Below are positions 33,787 through 41,674 of a stretch of 64,000 nt of DNA, piece after piece. This DNA comes from CAZUCE01 sp964619265 (lineage in GTDB: Bacteria; Planctomycetota; UBA1135; GCA-002686595). The stretch is from the NCBI GenBank assembly GCA_964619265.1, contig CAZUCE010000022.1, positions 3,240 to 67,239 on the forward strand. The letters run 5' to 3'. The notes under the pieces are model-generated. The model saw nothing but the letters and a program-made list of their open reading frames with translations. It was not told where the DNA came from and searched no databases. Positions within the stretch are counted from its first letter, which is position 1, and the number at the start of each line of letters is the position of its first letter. The translations under genes were made by a program, and so were the position numbers.

Positions 33787-35244
33787 CTATTCGGACTCAG
33801 CCGGCTCGTCGATGATGTAGCCGTTGGCGCGCAGGAATTCGAGGACATCCGGGTCGGTGATTTGGAAGCCCTTGCCGAACCGCGGCAGGGATTGATGAAA
33901 ACTGTCGACTTCGCGGGCCATGCGGTTCGCCTCACGCACCCTGTCGCCTTGGATGTCCAGGAAGGCGGGCGTCGTTGGGGAGCCGGCTTCGTACTCGCAC
34001 AGAAGCTGCGGCTCGGTGAACCAGGGAGCCTCCAGGCGCCATCCGGCTTCCTCGCGGGTCGGAGCCTCCTTCACGTGGCGCTTCCAGTAGCGCTTGCCGG
34101 AGGTGCGCGCGCTGGTGACCCAGGGGCCGCCGTAGGACAGGGCGTAACCGCGGCTGGGGTTTTCCGCGAGCAGGCTCTTGCCGGACAGTTCGTAGGGGGC
34201 GTCCAGCTCCAGGAGTTCCAGCGCGGTGGGGGTTACCTGGGCGAGTTCGACCGGCGCTCCGACGCGGCCGGGCGCGAGGCCCGGGGCGCGAATCATCATC
34301 GGTATCCAGAACACGCCTTCGGTCATCGAGAAGCCGTGGTCGTAGCGATTCCAGGTTTCGAAGAGCTCTTCGCCGTGGTCGGCGGTGGCGATCAGGGCCG
34401 TGGTTTCAGCCAGGCCCGTTTCGTCGAGGAAGTCGAGCAAGCGTCCTAGCTGGTCATCGGCGCCGGTGATTTCAGCGCGGTACAAGTCGAGCAGCCGTTC
34501 GCGGACCTCCTCCGGAGGCAGGGTGCGCAGGGCTTCGTATTCGTTGTAGTAGGCGTACTGTTCGAATTTTTCGCGTGGCCTATCGCCGGCGTAGTCCCAG
34601 TAGCGCGGCGGAGGGCGATGTTCCGCATGGGGATCCATCAGGTGCAGCCAGGCGAGGAAAGGCCGTTGTTGTTCGGCCATCCACTCCAGACCGTTTGTGA
34701 CGACCGCCTCGTCCCACAGGTACTGGTCCGAGTAGTTCTCGGGGTCGTCCAACATGCCGCAGTAACGCTCATCCCAGCCGTCGTGATAGACGGTGCCCCG
34801 GATGCCCTGGAGCTTGCACATGTTTGCGAGGAACGAGCCGGTTGCAAATCCAGAGGCTTGACACAGGAACGGCAGCGGAATGATGCCGCTGGCGAAGCCG
34901 GAGTTTTGCTCGTGGACTTGGTGCTGGATCGGCAGAAGGCCGGTCAGCATCGAGGTGAGCGAGGGGTTGGTCAGCGTCGCTGGGCTGTAGGCGCGCTCGA
35001 ACAGCAGGCTTTGCTGTGCGAGTCGGTCGAATTGGGGGGTCGAGTCCGTGGCCGTGGAATAGGGCCCGGTAAAGTCCGCCCGCAAGGTGTCGACCGTGAA
35101 GATCACCAGATTGCGAGCGAAGCCCGGCTCAGAATGGCCCGAGCCCGAATCGCCCGAGCAGCTGGAGAGCAGGAGGCCGGCCGCGAGGCTGCCGGCCTGG
35201 AGCCACGGTGAAATGGCGATCGAAGCGTGCGGTCGAAGATGCAT
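33787..35244 (-). CDS. Sulfatase-like lipoprotein of the alkaline phosphatase superfamily
   Basis: 485 residues from the ATG at 35244. It has a lipoprotein signal with lipobox LLSSC (Cys29), so the product is membrane-anchored outside the cytoplasm. The superfamily core is intact: first metal Asp52 (FTVDTLRADFTG), LIATADHGEELFE and a later YDHGFSM. At the nucleophile position, however, Thr92 replaces the formylglycine Cys/Ser and Leu96 replaces Arg (LTNPSLTSMLTG). This resembles phosphoglycerol transferase or phosphodiesterase relatives rather than true sulfatases, so the substrate may be a phospho-glycan. It is divergent from a second such gene with 67 bases between starts. Confidence 0.83.
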   Translation of the reverse strand: MHLRPHASIAISPWLQAGSLAAGLLLSSCSGDSGSGHSEPGFARNLVIFTVDTLRADFTGPYSTATDSTPQFDRLAQQSLLFERAYSPATLTNPSLTSMLTGLLPIQHQVHEQNSGFASGIIPLPFLCQASGFATGSFLANMCKLQGIRGTVYHDGWDERYCGMLDDPENYSDQYLWDEAVVTNGLEWMAEQQRPFLAWLHLMDPHAEHRPPPRYWDYAGDRPREKFEQYAYYNEYEALRTLPPEEVRERLLDLYRAEITGADDQLGRLLDFLDETGLAETTALIATADHGEELFETWNRYDHGFSMTEGVFWIPMMIRAPGLAPGRVGAPVELAQVTPTALELLELDAPYELSGKSLLAENPSRGYALSYGGPWVTSARTSGKRYWKRHVKEAPTREEAGWRLEAPWFTEPQLLCEYEAGSPTTPAFLDIQGDRVREANRMAREVDSFHQSLPRFGKGFQITDPDVLEFLRANGYIIDEPAESE

Positions 35245-35311
35245 GGGGTCTGAGTATAGGAAGCGCCAAGGGTAGACTCGGGGTCCCGTGAATTCGCTTG
35301 ACCCGACTTTG

Positions 35312-36841
35312 ATGCCCCACCTCCACCGGCGAGTCGCAGGCTCCCGCTCCATTTTTCTCGCTCCGGCGCTGATCCTTGCGGGCTGTGGCCCCGGCGGCGA
35401 GACGAATCGTCTGGCCTCCGCTCTGTTGGTGACGATCGATTGCCTCCGTTCGGATCACTGTTCAGCCTATGGCTACGAGCGCGAAACCACCCCGAATCTG
35501 GAGAGTTTGGCGCGCGAAGGCGTGCTCTTCGAACGCTCCTGGTCCCAGGCACCATTTACGGCGCCGGCTCACGCGAGCCTGTTCACGGGCCTGCACACCC
35601 AGAGCCACGGGGTGTTGCATTGGGCCACCCGCATCGACCCGGCCGTGCCGACCTTCGCGGGTCTGTTTGCCGCCGAGGGCTATGCGACGGGCGCCTTTTT
35701 GAATCACCCGAGCCTCGAGGGGACCGGTGTGCTCGACGATTTCGAGACCGTGGGCCAACGGGTCCTGGAGCCCTGGGATCTCGCGGTGGGGGATTTTCTG
35801 GGCTGGCTGGATTCCAAGGTTTCGGATTTGGATGACCCGTTTGCAGCGTGGGTCCACCTGTGGGATGTCCACCGGCCCTACGGCTACCGGGACTGGTCGC
35901 CCGACTGGTGGCAGGAGGCTACCGGCCGTGGACCGGGCGAACTGCAGCTCTCCTACGCCGAGCAGACCGTGGACGAAGGCGGTTATCGAAGGGACACCGA
36001 TCCGCGCGTGGGGCGCCTCGAAGAGCACTACAACCTGAACGTTCGCGAGCGGCGTTCCCCGCGTCCGCTGGGTGGGGAGCAGCGCCTGTTCCGCGAGGCT
36101 GATTGGCAAGCCATCGAAGATCGCTACGATAACGCGGTTCGGGCAGCGGACGAAGGGCTTGGGGCGCTGATCGAAGGCCTTCGAGAGCGAAAGCGGCTGG
36201 ACGACACGATCCTCATTGTGACGGCCGATCACGGCGAAGCGCTTCGGGAACGGATTGGGTGCTGGTTCACCCATGACCCGTATCTTTATGAGGAGACCCT
36301 GCGCGTGCCGCTGGTGATTCGGTTCCCCGGTGGTGAATTCGCCGGTCAGAGGATCCAGCGTGCGGCTCGTGGCATCGACGTCTTGCCGACCTTCTTGGAT
36401 GCGACCGAGGTCGGAACCCTGTCGGTGATCCAGGGGAGAAGTCTGCTGCCGGACGTGCGCGGCGAAGTGCGTGACGAACTGCCCGTTTTCGCCCAGACAC
36501 AAACCACCAACGCCAAGGAGGACGATCGCAAGGCCAAAGACCTCGACGTGGACTGGATTGAGCATCGGCTGGCACTGGTTCACCAAGGGTTCAAACTGAT
36601 TCGCGACCTCGACACCGGCCAGGACCTCCTGTTTGAACTAGCGACCGATCCCGAAGAACAGCGGGACCTGGTGGCTGGAGGCAAGCACCAGGCGGAGCAC
36701 GCTGGTTTGTCTCAGTTGCTTGAAACCCTCGCGAATGGGCTTCCGCGCAGCGGCTCCGACTGGCGCGACTTGCCCTGCGACGAGCGACGCATTCTTGTTA
36801 GCCTCGGATACCTCGACGAGAGCGTTCTCGAGGACTGTTGA
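35312..36841 (+). CDS. Second sulfatase-like lipoprotein of the alkaline phosphatase superfamily
   Basis: 509 residues from ATG 35312, or 517 from GTG 35288. The lipobox is LILAGC (Cys25). Core motifs are LLVTIDCLRSDHCSAYGYER with metal Asp43, FTAPAHASLFTGLHTQSHG with Thr83 at the nucleophile position and His87 where sulfatases have Arg, FAAWVHLWDVHRPYG, ILIVTADHGEAL, and FTHDPYLYEETLRVPLVIRF. The metal sites are complete and the formylglycine motif is lacking, so a phosphodiesterase, phosphatase or phosphotransferase activity is more likely than sulfate hydrolysis. The head-to-head arrangement with the preceding paralogue suggests shared regulation. Confidence 0.83.
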   Translation: MPHLHRRVAGSRSIFLAPALILAGCGPGGETNRLASALLVTIDCLRSDHCSAYGYERETTPNLESLAREGVLFERSWSQAPFTAPAHASLFTGLHTQSHGVLHWATRIDPAVPTFAGLFAAEGYATGAFLNHPSLEGTGVLDDFETVGQRVLEPWDLAVGDFLGWLDSKVSDLDDPFAAWVHLWDVHRPYGYRDWSPDWWQEATGRGPGELQLSYAEQTVDEGGYRRDTDPRVGRLEEHYNLNVRERRSPRPLGGEQRLFREADWQAIEDRYDNAVRAADEGLGALIEGLRERKRLDDTILIVTADHGEALRERIGCWFTHDPYLYEETLRVPLVIRFPGGEFAGQRIQRAARGIDVLPTFLDATEVGTLSVIQGRSLLPDVRGEVRDELPVFAQTQTTNAKEDDRKAKDLDVDWIEHRLALVHQGFKLIRDLDTGQDLLFELATDPEEQRDLVAGGKHQAEHAGLSQLLETLANGLPRSGSDWRDLPCDERRILVSLGYLDESVLEDC

Positions 36842-36845
36842 TCCC

Positions 36846-37571
36846 ATGGAAACGGCTCCCCCTGACACGGCCAAATTCGCCGCCGCCCTGTGCGAGCTCG
36901 AGGCCGAAATCCACTGGGCTCGGCTGGAACCGGTCTACGTCGAAGGCGATGCGGCCGGCTTCTTCTCGCCTGAACAGCTCGAGGCCCAGCGCGACGCGGG
37001 CTTGCTGTTCGCAAGCGATTTAGCCACCGAACTCGCCGGCGGCACGTCGCTATATCTGGGGGCCGGCGTGGCCGAGCTCGCTCCGGCTCTCTTTGAGTGT
37101 TCGGCGCTCGGGCGCGACGTGCGTTGGGTGACCCTGCCGGGACCCGAGGCGAGCGAGCTCAGGAGAGCCTTCGCGGCAGTGGGCGAGCGCCTCGGGGCGA
37201 AGTTCCCGGTCGTGGACACAGACCCCCTCAAGCCTTCACCGGAGCCCTGCTGTGACCATCTGTGGATGGTGAGCGTGCTCTCGGACCCGATCGCTTTTCC
37301 TGCGCTCCACCGCGCGGTCTACGGGAAGAAGGCCCCCCGGGCGGCTGCCCTGGACACGGACAAGCGCCGGGCCCGGGAGCTCCTGCGCGCCGCTTTCACG
37401 CATCTGGCTCCACCTGCGCTGGTCCATACGACGAACGAGGAGCTTGCGCTGGTCGAACAGGCTGCCGTCGAACGCGGCGGCCGGCTCGCCCTCTTAGAAC
37501 TCGGACGGCTGTCCCCGATCGTGGGCGACGTCGTGCGGCGCGGGCGCTGGCTGGCAGACATCGGGGCGTAG
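36846..37571 (+). CDS. Hypothetical cytoplasmic protein, 241 aa
   Basis: The ATG at 36846 lies 4 bases after the sulfatase-like gene's stop, so it is almost certainly co-transcribed. The protein is soluble and alpha/beta-like. GGTSLYLGAGVAELAPALFE resembles a nucleotide- or SAM-binding glycine loop, and later strands (HLWMVSVLSDPIAFPAL; RLALLELGRLSPIVGDV) would fit a degenerate methyltransferase-like Rossmann fold. I cannot assign a family. The following gene encodes an RmlC-like cupin 74 bases downstream. Confidence 0.65.
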   Translation: METAPPDTAKFAAALCELEAEIHWARLEPVYVEGDAAGFFSPEQLEAQRDAGLLFASDLATELAGGTSLYLGAGVAELAPALFECSALGRDVRWVTLPGPEASELRRAFAAVGERLGAKFPVVDTDPLKPSPEPCCDHLWMVSVLSDPIAFPALHRAVYGKKAPRAAALDTDKRRARELLRAAFTHLAPPALVHTTNEELALVEQAAVERGGRLALLELGRLSPIVGDVVRRGRWLADIGA

Positions 37572-37645
37572 ACTGCGCCCTCCGCTCCGGTCAGCTCCCC
37601 AATCGATCTGCCCATCCCCCAAGAAGACCTCTCCCGTCACTCCCC

Positions 37646-38185
37646 ATGACCCCCTTCAGCGACAGCGCCCAGTCGGCTTACGGCATTCAGGACTACACCC
37701 CGAAGCCGACGATCGACGGCCTCGAAATCCACGAGCTGCGACGCTTCAACGACGACGGTGGCGCCATGACCGAGCTGGGCCGGATGGATTCCGGAAAGCT
37801 CCAGGGCTTTGAGGGGTTTGAAGTACGTCAAGTGAACTACTCGGTGATGGACCCGGGTGTCATCAAGGCCTTTCATCTGCACAAGCGTCAGACCGATGTT
37901 TGGTACATCCCGCCCAGCGACAAAGGGCTGATGGTGGTGGCCGACGTCCGCGCCGGCTCGCCCACCGAAGGCGTTGTGCAGCGCGTCGTGATGGGGGACA
38001 GTCGTTCGCGTCTCGTGCGCATTCCTCCGGGCGTGGCGCACGGGATCATGAGCCTGACCGTCGCGCGCCCGATGGTGATCATGTACTTCGTGGACGTCCA
38101 GTTCTCGACGGACGAGCACTGCGATGAAGGCCGTCTGCCCTGGGATCACTTCGGCGCGGAAGTCTGGGACATCGAAAAGGGCTGA
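37646..38185 (+). CDS. dTDP-4-dehydrorhamnose 3,5-epimerase-like cupin
   Basis: 179 residues from the ATG at 37646, the usual RmlC length. The cupin core shows QVNYSVMDPGVIKAFHLHKR (RmlC motif, with FHLH in place of the usual LHYQ), TDVWYIPPSDKGLMVVADVR, LVRIPPGVAHGIMSL with the catalytic-type His, and a C-terminal DEGRLPWDHFGAEVWDI. It would epimerise a dTDP- or related nucleotide-keto-sugar for rhamnose-type glycan synthesis. rmlA, rmlB and rmlD are not adjacent, and the variant active-site sequence makes the exact substrate uncertain. It is followed by a strong C7/G7 hairpin. Confidence 0.82.
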   Translation: MTPFSDSAQSAYGIQDYTPKPTIDGLEIHELRRFNDDGGAMTELGRMDSGKLQGFEGFEVRQVNYSVMDPGVIKAFHLHKRQTDVWYIPPSDKGLMVVADVRAGSPTEGVVQRVVMGDSRSRLVRIPPGVAHGIMSLTVARPMVIMYFVDVQFSTDEHCDEGRLPWDHFGAEVWDIEKG

Positions 38186-38193
38186 GCTTCGCG

Positions 38194-38211
38194 CCCCCCC
38201 GTTCGGGGGGG
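38194..38211. terminator. C7/G7 hairpin between convergent genes
   Basis: CCCCCCC, loop GTTC, GGGGGGG, starting 9 bases after the cupin gene stop and about 50 bases before the end of the convergent HDOD gene. A stable bidirectional terminator is likely although no T-run follows. Confidence 0.65.
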
Positions 38212-38260
38212 ACTTGGAACCCGGGAGCTCTGCGACCCAAAGAGCCGAGTCGCAGACCGT

Positions 38261-39499
38261 CTACGCCGCGGCGCTGGAGCCGAACTGGCTCGCATGCAAC
38301 TCGAGAGCTAGCGCGAACCAGTCGGCGCGGGCCTCACTGGTTTGCGCTTCGAGTCTCGGGGGAACCGCAGTCGGTGCTTCGGTTTCGCCGCGCTCGATCC
38401 TCTCGAGCTGCTCGGCTGCGTAGTGCAGGGCCTCCAGGATTTCGAGAGGGGTTCGGATCGGTTCCACCGGTAGGCGCTCCTGATAGAGCACCGGTTCAAG
38501 AAGCACATCGGGCAGTCCCCAGGCAGCCAGCAAGAACGCGCCGACTTCGGCGTGCGTGGCCCCCAGATGCGAGCGCTCGGCTTCGAACAGGCTCGCAAAA
38601 TCACTGCGTGAATGGAGGACCTTCCCGTAGCCTTCCGTTTCACTGCTGGCGAGCAGGAGTTGTCCGAGAGCCCTGAGGCTGCCCGCCAAAAAAGCCGTGG
38701 GGGCGTGGACATGGGTTGGTCCGAGCAGCTGCTCCGCGAGGCGCCCAACGAAGAGCGCGCGCTGCATCTCCCCTTCGGCGTCGTAGCCCTTGGGAAGTTT
38801 GGTGAGGTCGAGCTGAGAGGTCAGCCCCTGATGTAGCGCGAGGCGCTTGAGTTGTTCGGAACCGACGTACAGAACGGCTTCGCGCAGGGAGACGACCCGG
38901 GAACGCAGCCCAAAAAAGCTCGAGTTGACCAGCTGAAGCACGCGCGCCGACAGCGGAGGGTCGTCCTCGACCGCTCGGGCCACGGCGAGAATGTCCGGCT
39001 CCTCGGAGTCAAACAGAGGAGCCAGCCGCTGGTAGGTGCCCGGAATGGCAGGCAGCCGGGTGTCGCCCTCAAACAGTTGGGTCAACCCGGGCGATTGGAG
39101 ACGGGAGCGCAGGGCAAAGGCGCGCTGGAGCGTGCTTTGGAGTCGCGCAGGGCTGTAGGGCAGCGCCATGCAGACCTGCGCGCTCGAGGCTCGGCTGAGA
39201 GAGCGCTGGATGCCCTCGCTGGAGGCCAGCAGCACGCGCAGAACCGTTGGGGCGACAGACTGGACGTCGTTCAGGAACGCGACACCGTCGCCCGGCTCCA
39301 GGTCGAGCGGAGCGACCACGGCGGCAAATCGATGGGGACCCGCGCGCAACCGCTCGAGGGCTCGGATTGCGCTGGACTCAAAGCAAGGCGTCCAAGCCTG
39401 TTGCAAAGTCGCATGGCCGCGAGCAGCCCATTCGAGAGTGCGATCGTCGCCTGCGACGAACAGCACCTCGCTCGGATTCCAACGGGTGTCGGAATTCAT
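38261..39499 (-). CDS. HDOD-domain protein with receiver-like N-terminus
   Basis: 412 residues from the ATG at 39499. Residues about 10-125 have the layout of a response-regulator receiver (EVLFVAGDDRTLEWAARGHA ... HRFAAVVAPLDLEPGDGVAF ... VLRVLLASSEGIQRSL), with acidic residues only partly conserved. From about 135 comes the HDOD domain: LPAIPGTYQRLAPLF, EDDPPLSARVLQLVNSSFFG, VVSLREAVLYVGSEQLKRLA and ATHAEVGAFLLAAWGLPD. Such proteins act in signal transduction without enzymatic HD residues. No kinase gene is adjacent. The C-terminal ~50 residues are variable. Confidence 0.85.
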   Translation of the reverse strand: MNSDTRWNPSEVLFVAGDDRTLEWAARGHATLQQAWTPCFESSAIRALERLRAGPHRFAAVVAPLDLEPGDGVAFLNDVQSVAPTVLRVLLASSEGIQRSLSRASSAQVCMALPYSPARLQSTLQRAFALRSRLQSPGLTQLFEGDTRLPAIPGTYQRLAPLFDSEEPDILAVARAVEDDPPLSARVLQLVNSSFFGLRSRVVSLREAVLYVGSEQLKRLALHQGLTSQLDLTKLPKGYDAEGEMQRALFVGRLAEQLLGPTHVHAPTAFLAGSLRALGQLLLASSETEGYGKVLHSRSDFASLFEAERSHLGATHAEVGAFLLAAWGLPDVLLEPVLYQERLPVEPIRTPLEILEALHYAAEQLERIERGETEAPTAVPPRLEAQTSEARADWFALALELHASQFGSSAAA

Positions 39500-39664
39500 G
39501 GCGCGAAGCGTCCGGGAAAGCGGACGTCGGTTGGGAGCGGTGCCCCGAACGGGCACGAAAAGTCGGCAGGACTCCAAGTTCTATCGGCTGCGTCCCACCG
39601 CTCCCTGAGTGGTTCGCCGGGGGCCTAGGCCAGAGCTTGGCCTCAAAGGCTGCTCGGGGTGCCC

Positions 39665-39744
39665 TTCAAGCCCGCTGGAGGTGTCTTTCAAGCCCGCTGG
39701 AGGTGTCGTTCAAGCCCGCTGGAGGTGTCGTTCAAGCCCGCTGG
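39665..39744. repeat. 22-bp tandem repeat, 3.6 copies
   Basis: The unit TTCAAGCCCGCTGGAGGTGTCK occurs at 39665-39686, 39687-39708 and 39709-39730, plus 14 bases at 39731-39744. Copies differ only in the last base. The last partial copy contains the stop codon of the leftward gene at 39732 (QRA-stop), so the array looks like repeated duplication of that gene's 3' end. Each full copy has GGAGGTG on the plus strand, the complement of the 16S rRNA anti-Shine-Dalgarno. Confidence 0.95.
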
Positions 39745-40127
39745 GCGACGATCAGGACCCCTTCGGTGTAGCTGGTTCCGTAGCCGTAGCCAGCCCCGGC
39801 TGAAAACCAGGTTTCAAAGTGCTGGCGGAAATCGCGCTCGTAGCCGTAGGCGCCGGACACGAGCGGAGTGATCGTGTGGAGGGCGTAGCCGTCGGAAGCG
39901 AGCGCCGCGAGAGCCGCTTGGACGGCGCTCGCCAGCCCTTCGCCGTCGATGCGAGTATCGGTTGGGCCGACCTGACCCTTGGGCTCCGGCGCCGGGGGCT
40001 CCGGTGGGGTGCCCCTCAGGCCAGGGACATCCCTCGGAGGCTCGGCCGGGGCCTGGTCGGCCCAGGAATTCGCGCGCCCCTCTGGACGTCGCGGGGCGGG
40101 GACGAAGACGGTTCGGAAGAGGTCCAA
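39732..40127 (-). CDS. Small hypothetical protein
   Basis: 131 residues. The N-terminal half is Pro/Arg-rich and possibly disordered (an alternative later start cannot be excluded). The C-terminal half looks like a compact domain: GLASAVQAALAALASDGYAL, HTITPLVSGAYGYE, GTSYTEGVLIVAQRA. This resembles DUF4177-like small proteins in which a dose of 'SDGY.L..I' is followed by a final strand ending ..AQR; tentative. The stop codon lies within a 22-bp tandem repeat array. It is divergent from the exported hydrolase gene at 40304. Confidence 0.55.
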   Translation of the reverse strand: MDLFRTVFVPAPRRPEGRANSWADQAPAEPPRDVPGLRGTPPEPPAPEPKGQVGPTDTRIDGEGLASAVQAALAALASDGYALHTITPLVSGAYGYERDFRQHFETWFSAGAGYGYGTSYTEGVLIVAQRA

Positions 40128-40303
40128 GGTGGCTCCGGATGAGGTGCTGGAGATGGGAATCGAAGGTCGGCTGGACGGCCCGGGAGGGAGGGCTGGCAGG
40201 CAGCCCGCGGCGACGAACCCGAAACCTAGCCGCCAGGAAAGGTTCGCCGCTAGGTTTCGGGCGGCGCAGCGCTCCCCTGCTTGACCGTAACCCTGTCCTC
40301 ACC

Positions 40304-41674
40304 ATGTTTGCAGCTCCCCGCTTCCCGATTGCAGGCCTGACCCGTTCTCCGGTGGCTCGCGCCTGGCTGATCCCCGCGCTCCTGTCGGCGTTCTCTGGAG
40401 GTCGGCCTCTGTTCGCAAGCCCTGCGTTCGTCCCGCAGGAAGCGAATCAACTCATGCTGCAGATCCAGTACGACAGTACCAAGGCCGCCTCCCACCCGGA
40501 CTACGAGGAGACGCTGGCCAATCTGCTGTACCCACCGAACAAGGGGCCTGTGACCGCAGGCTACCCCGTTGAGCCGCTGCCGGTCCTGATCATGGTGCGC
40601 GGTGGAAACCAAAACTCGGTGGGGGTGGGCGATCTGGTCTACGACGACCAAACCACGTCCGCGGCTCCCTTCGGGTTTCTCGGTGTGCGCACGAACATGC
40701 CGGTGGTGGAGAACGGCGAGGACTACAAGGTGGCCGCGGACGCCATCGCGCGTTTGATCCAACACATTCGCTGGCGCGCAGATGAGCTGAACGCCGACCC
40801 CGATCGAATCCTGTTGGTCGGACGCTCCTTCGGATGCGTCGTCTCCTACGCGGTTGCCTACAAACAGGACTATGGCGATCCGGCCGGCGGCCCCGAGCTC
40901 TCCCAGTCGAGCCGGCCGAATTACCTGGTCGCACGCTTCGGTCCCAGCCATTTGCCCTGTTTTGGGCAGGACATCAGCTCTTGGGCACCGACCATGGGCT
41001 TGTTCTTCTTCCCGGGCAAGGCCTTCGAGGATGCCACCTATGCCGAGCGACTTTCGGAGTCGCCCACGTGGTGGCTTCGAAATCCCGAGCTCTTCGATCG
41101 CGACCGAACGCCGATCACCTGCGTGGTGTTCCAACAGGCCTATACGGATGACTGCGCCACCAACAACGACGTGCACTCCGGGTTGTTCGGCGACCTGACG
41201 CTAGCGGCGTTGCGCGAGGTCGCGGACCAAACCGGGGACCGCGAGCTGGCGACCAAAGCTGCGGCCATCGATCTCGACGAATTTCCGAATCCATCTCCAG
41301 CGGTGACGGTGTGGGCCGTGGAGCGCATGGCCGAGGACGGCGGCGGGATCCATCTGTCGCCGCCGGTGGGGGCCATCGATCCGGTGCTGGGCGGTAGCAT
41401 CAGTCTGTTCGCGTTTGGAGCCACTCCTGGTGCGGCGGTGACTCTCGAGCGCTCCAAAGTTGCGGGCAGCGCCCCGCTTGCGGGTTGCCCTTTGGTCAGC
41501 ACCGGCTTGGCCACCCCGCAAGTGGTCGCCACGGTGGTGGCCGATTCCCTGGGCCGCGCGCAGTTCATCGTTCCGGTCGCGGGCGCCGAGTTCGGCAGTG
41601 TCGATCGATTCCAAGCCGTGGACGCGGTCCACTGCGAAATCAGTCAGGTGGCGGTCCACCGTTACGGCGGATGA
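40304..41674 (+). CDS. Exported alpha/beta-hydrolase-like protein
   Basis: 456 residues from the ATG at 40304, with an N-terminal hydrophobic signal (VARAWLIPALLSAFSG ...). A catalytic-type elbow G-R-S-F-G occurs at about 172-177 (ILLVGRSFGCVVSYAVAYK), preceded by an oxyanion-type VLIMVRGGNQNSVGVGDLVY. Later acidic and His residues (CATNNDVHSGLFGD) could complete the triad. The last ~100 residues (SISLFAFGATPGAAVTLE ... FIVPVAG) are the beta-domain that planctomycete exported proteins commonly carry at the C-terminus. The product is a possible esterase or peptidase-like surface enzyme. It overlaps the FG-GAP gene by 4 bases (ATGA), indicating coupled expression. Confidence 0.75.
   Translation: MFAAPRFPIAGLTRSPVARAWLIPALLSAFSGGRPLFASPAFVPQEANQLMLQIQYDSTKAASHPDYEETLANLLYPPNKGPVTAGYPVEPLPVLIMVRGGNQNSVGVGDLVYDDQTTSAAPFGFLGVRTNMPVVENGEDYKVAADAIARLIQHIRWRADELNADPDRILLVGRSFGCVVSYAVAYKQDYGDPAGGPELSQSSRPNYLVARFGPSHLPCFGQDISSWAPTMGLFFFPGKAFEDATYAERLSESPTWWLRNPELFDRDRTPITCVVFQQAYTDDCATNNDVHSGLFGDLTLAALREVADQTGDRELATKAAAIDLDEFPNPSPAVTVWAVERMAEDGGGIHLSPPVGAIDPVLGGSISLFAFGATPGAAVTLERSKVAGSAPLAGCPLVSTGLATPQVVATVVADSLGRAQFIVPVAGAEFGSVDRFQAVDAVHCEISQVAVHRYGG

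Noticed and set aside
35462..36586. 374-residue minus-strand open frame opposite the second sulfatase-like lipoprotein
   Set aside because: The plus strand has a lipobox, metal-site motifs and TADHGE. The antisense product has no recognisable motif.
39665..39744. CRISPR array
   Set aside because: The 22-bp units are directly adjacent with no spacers, and no cas genes are present.
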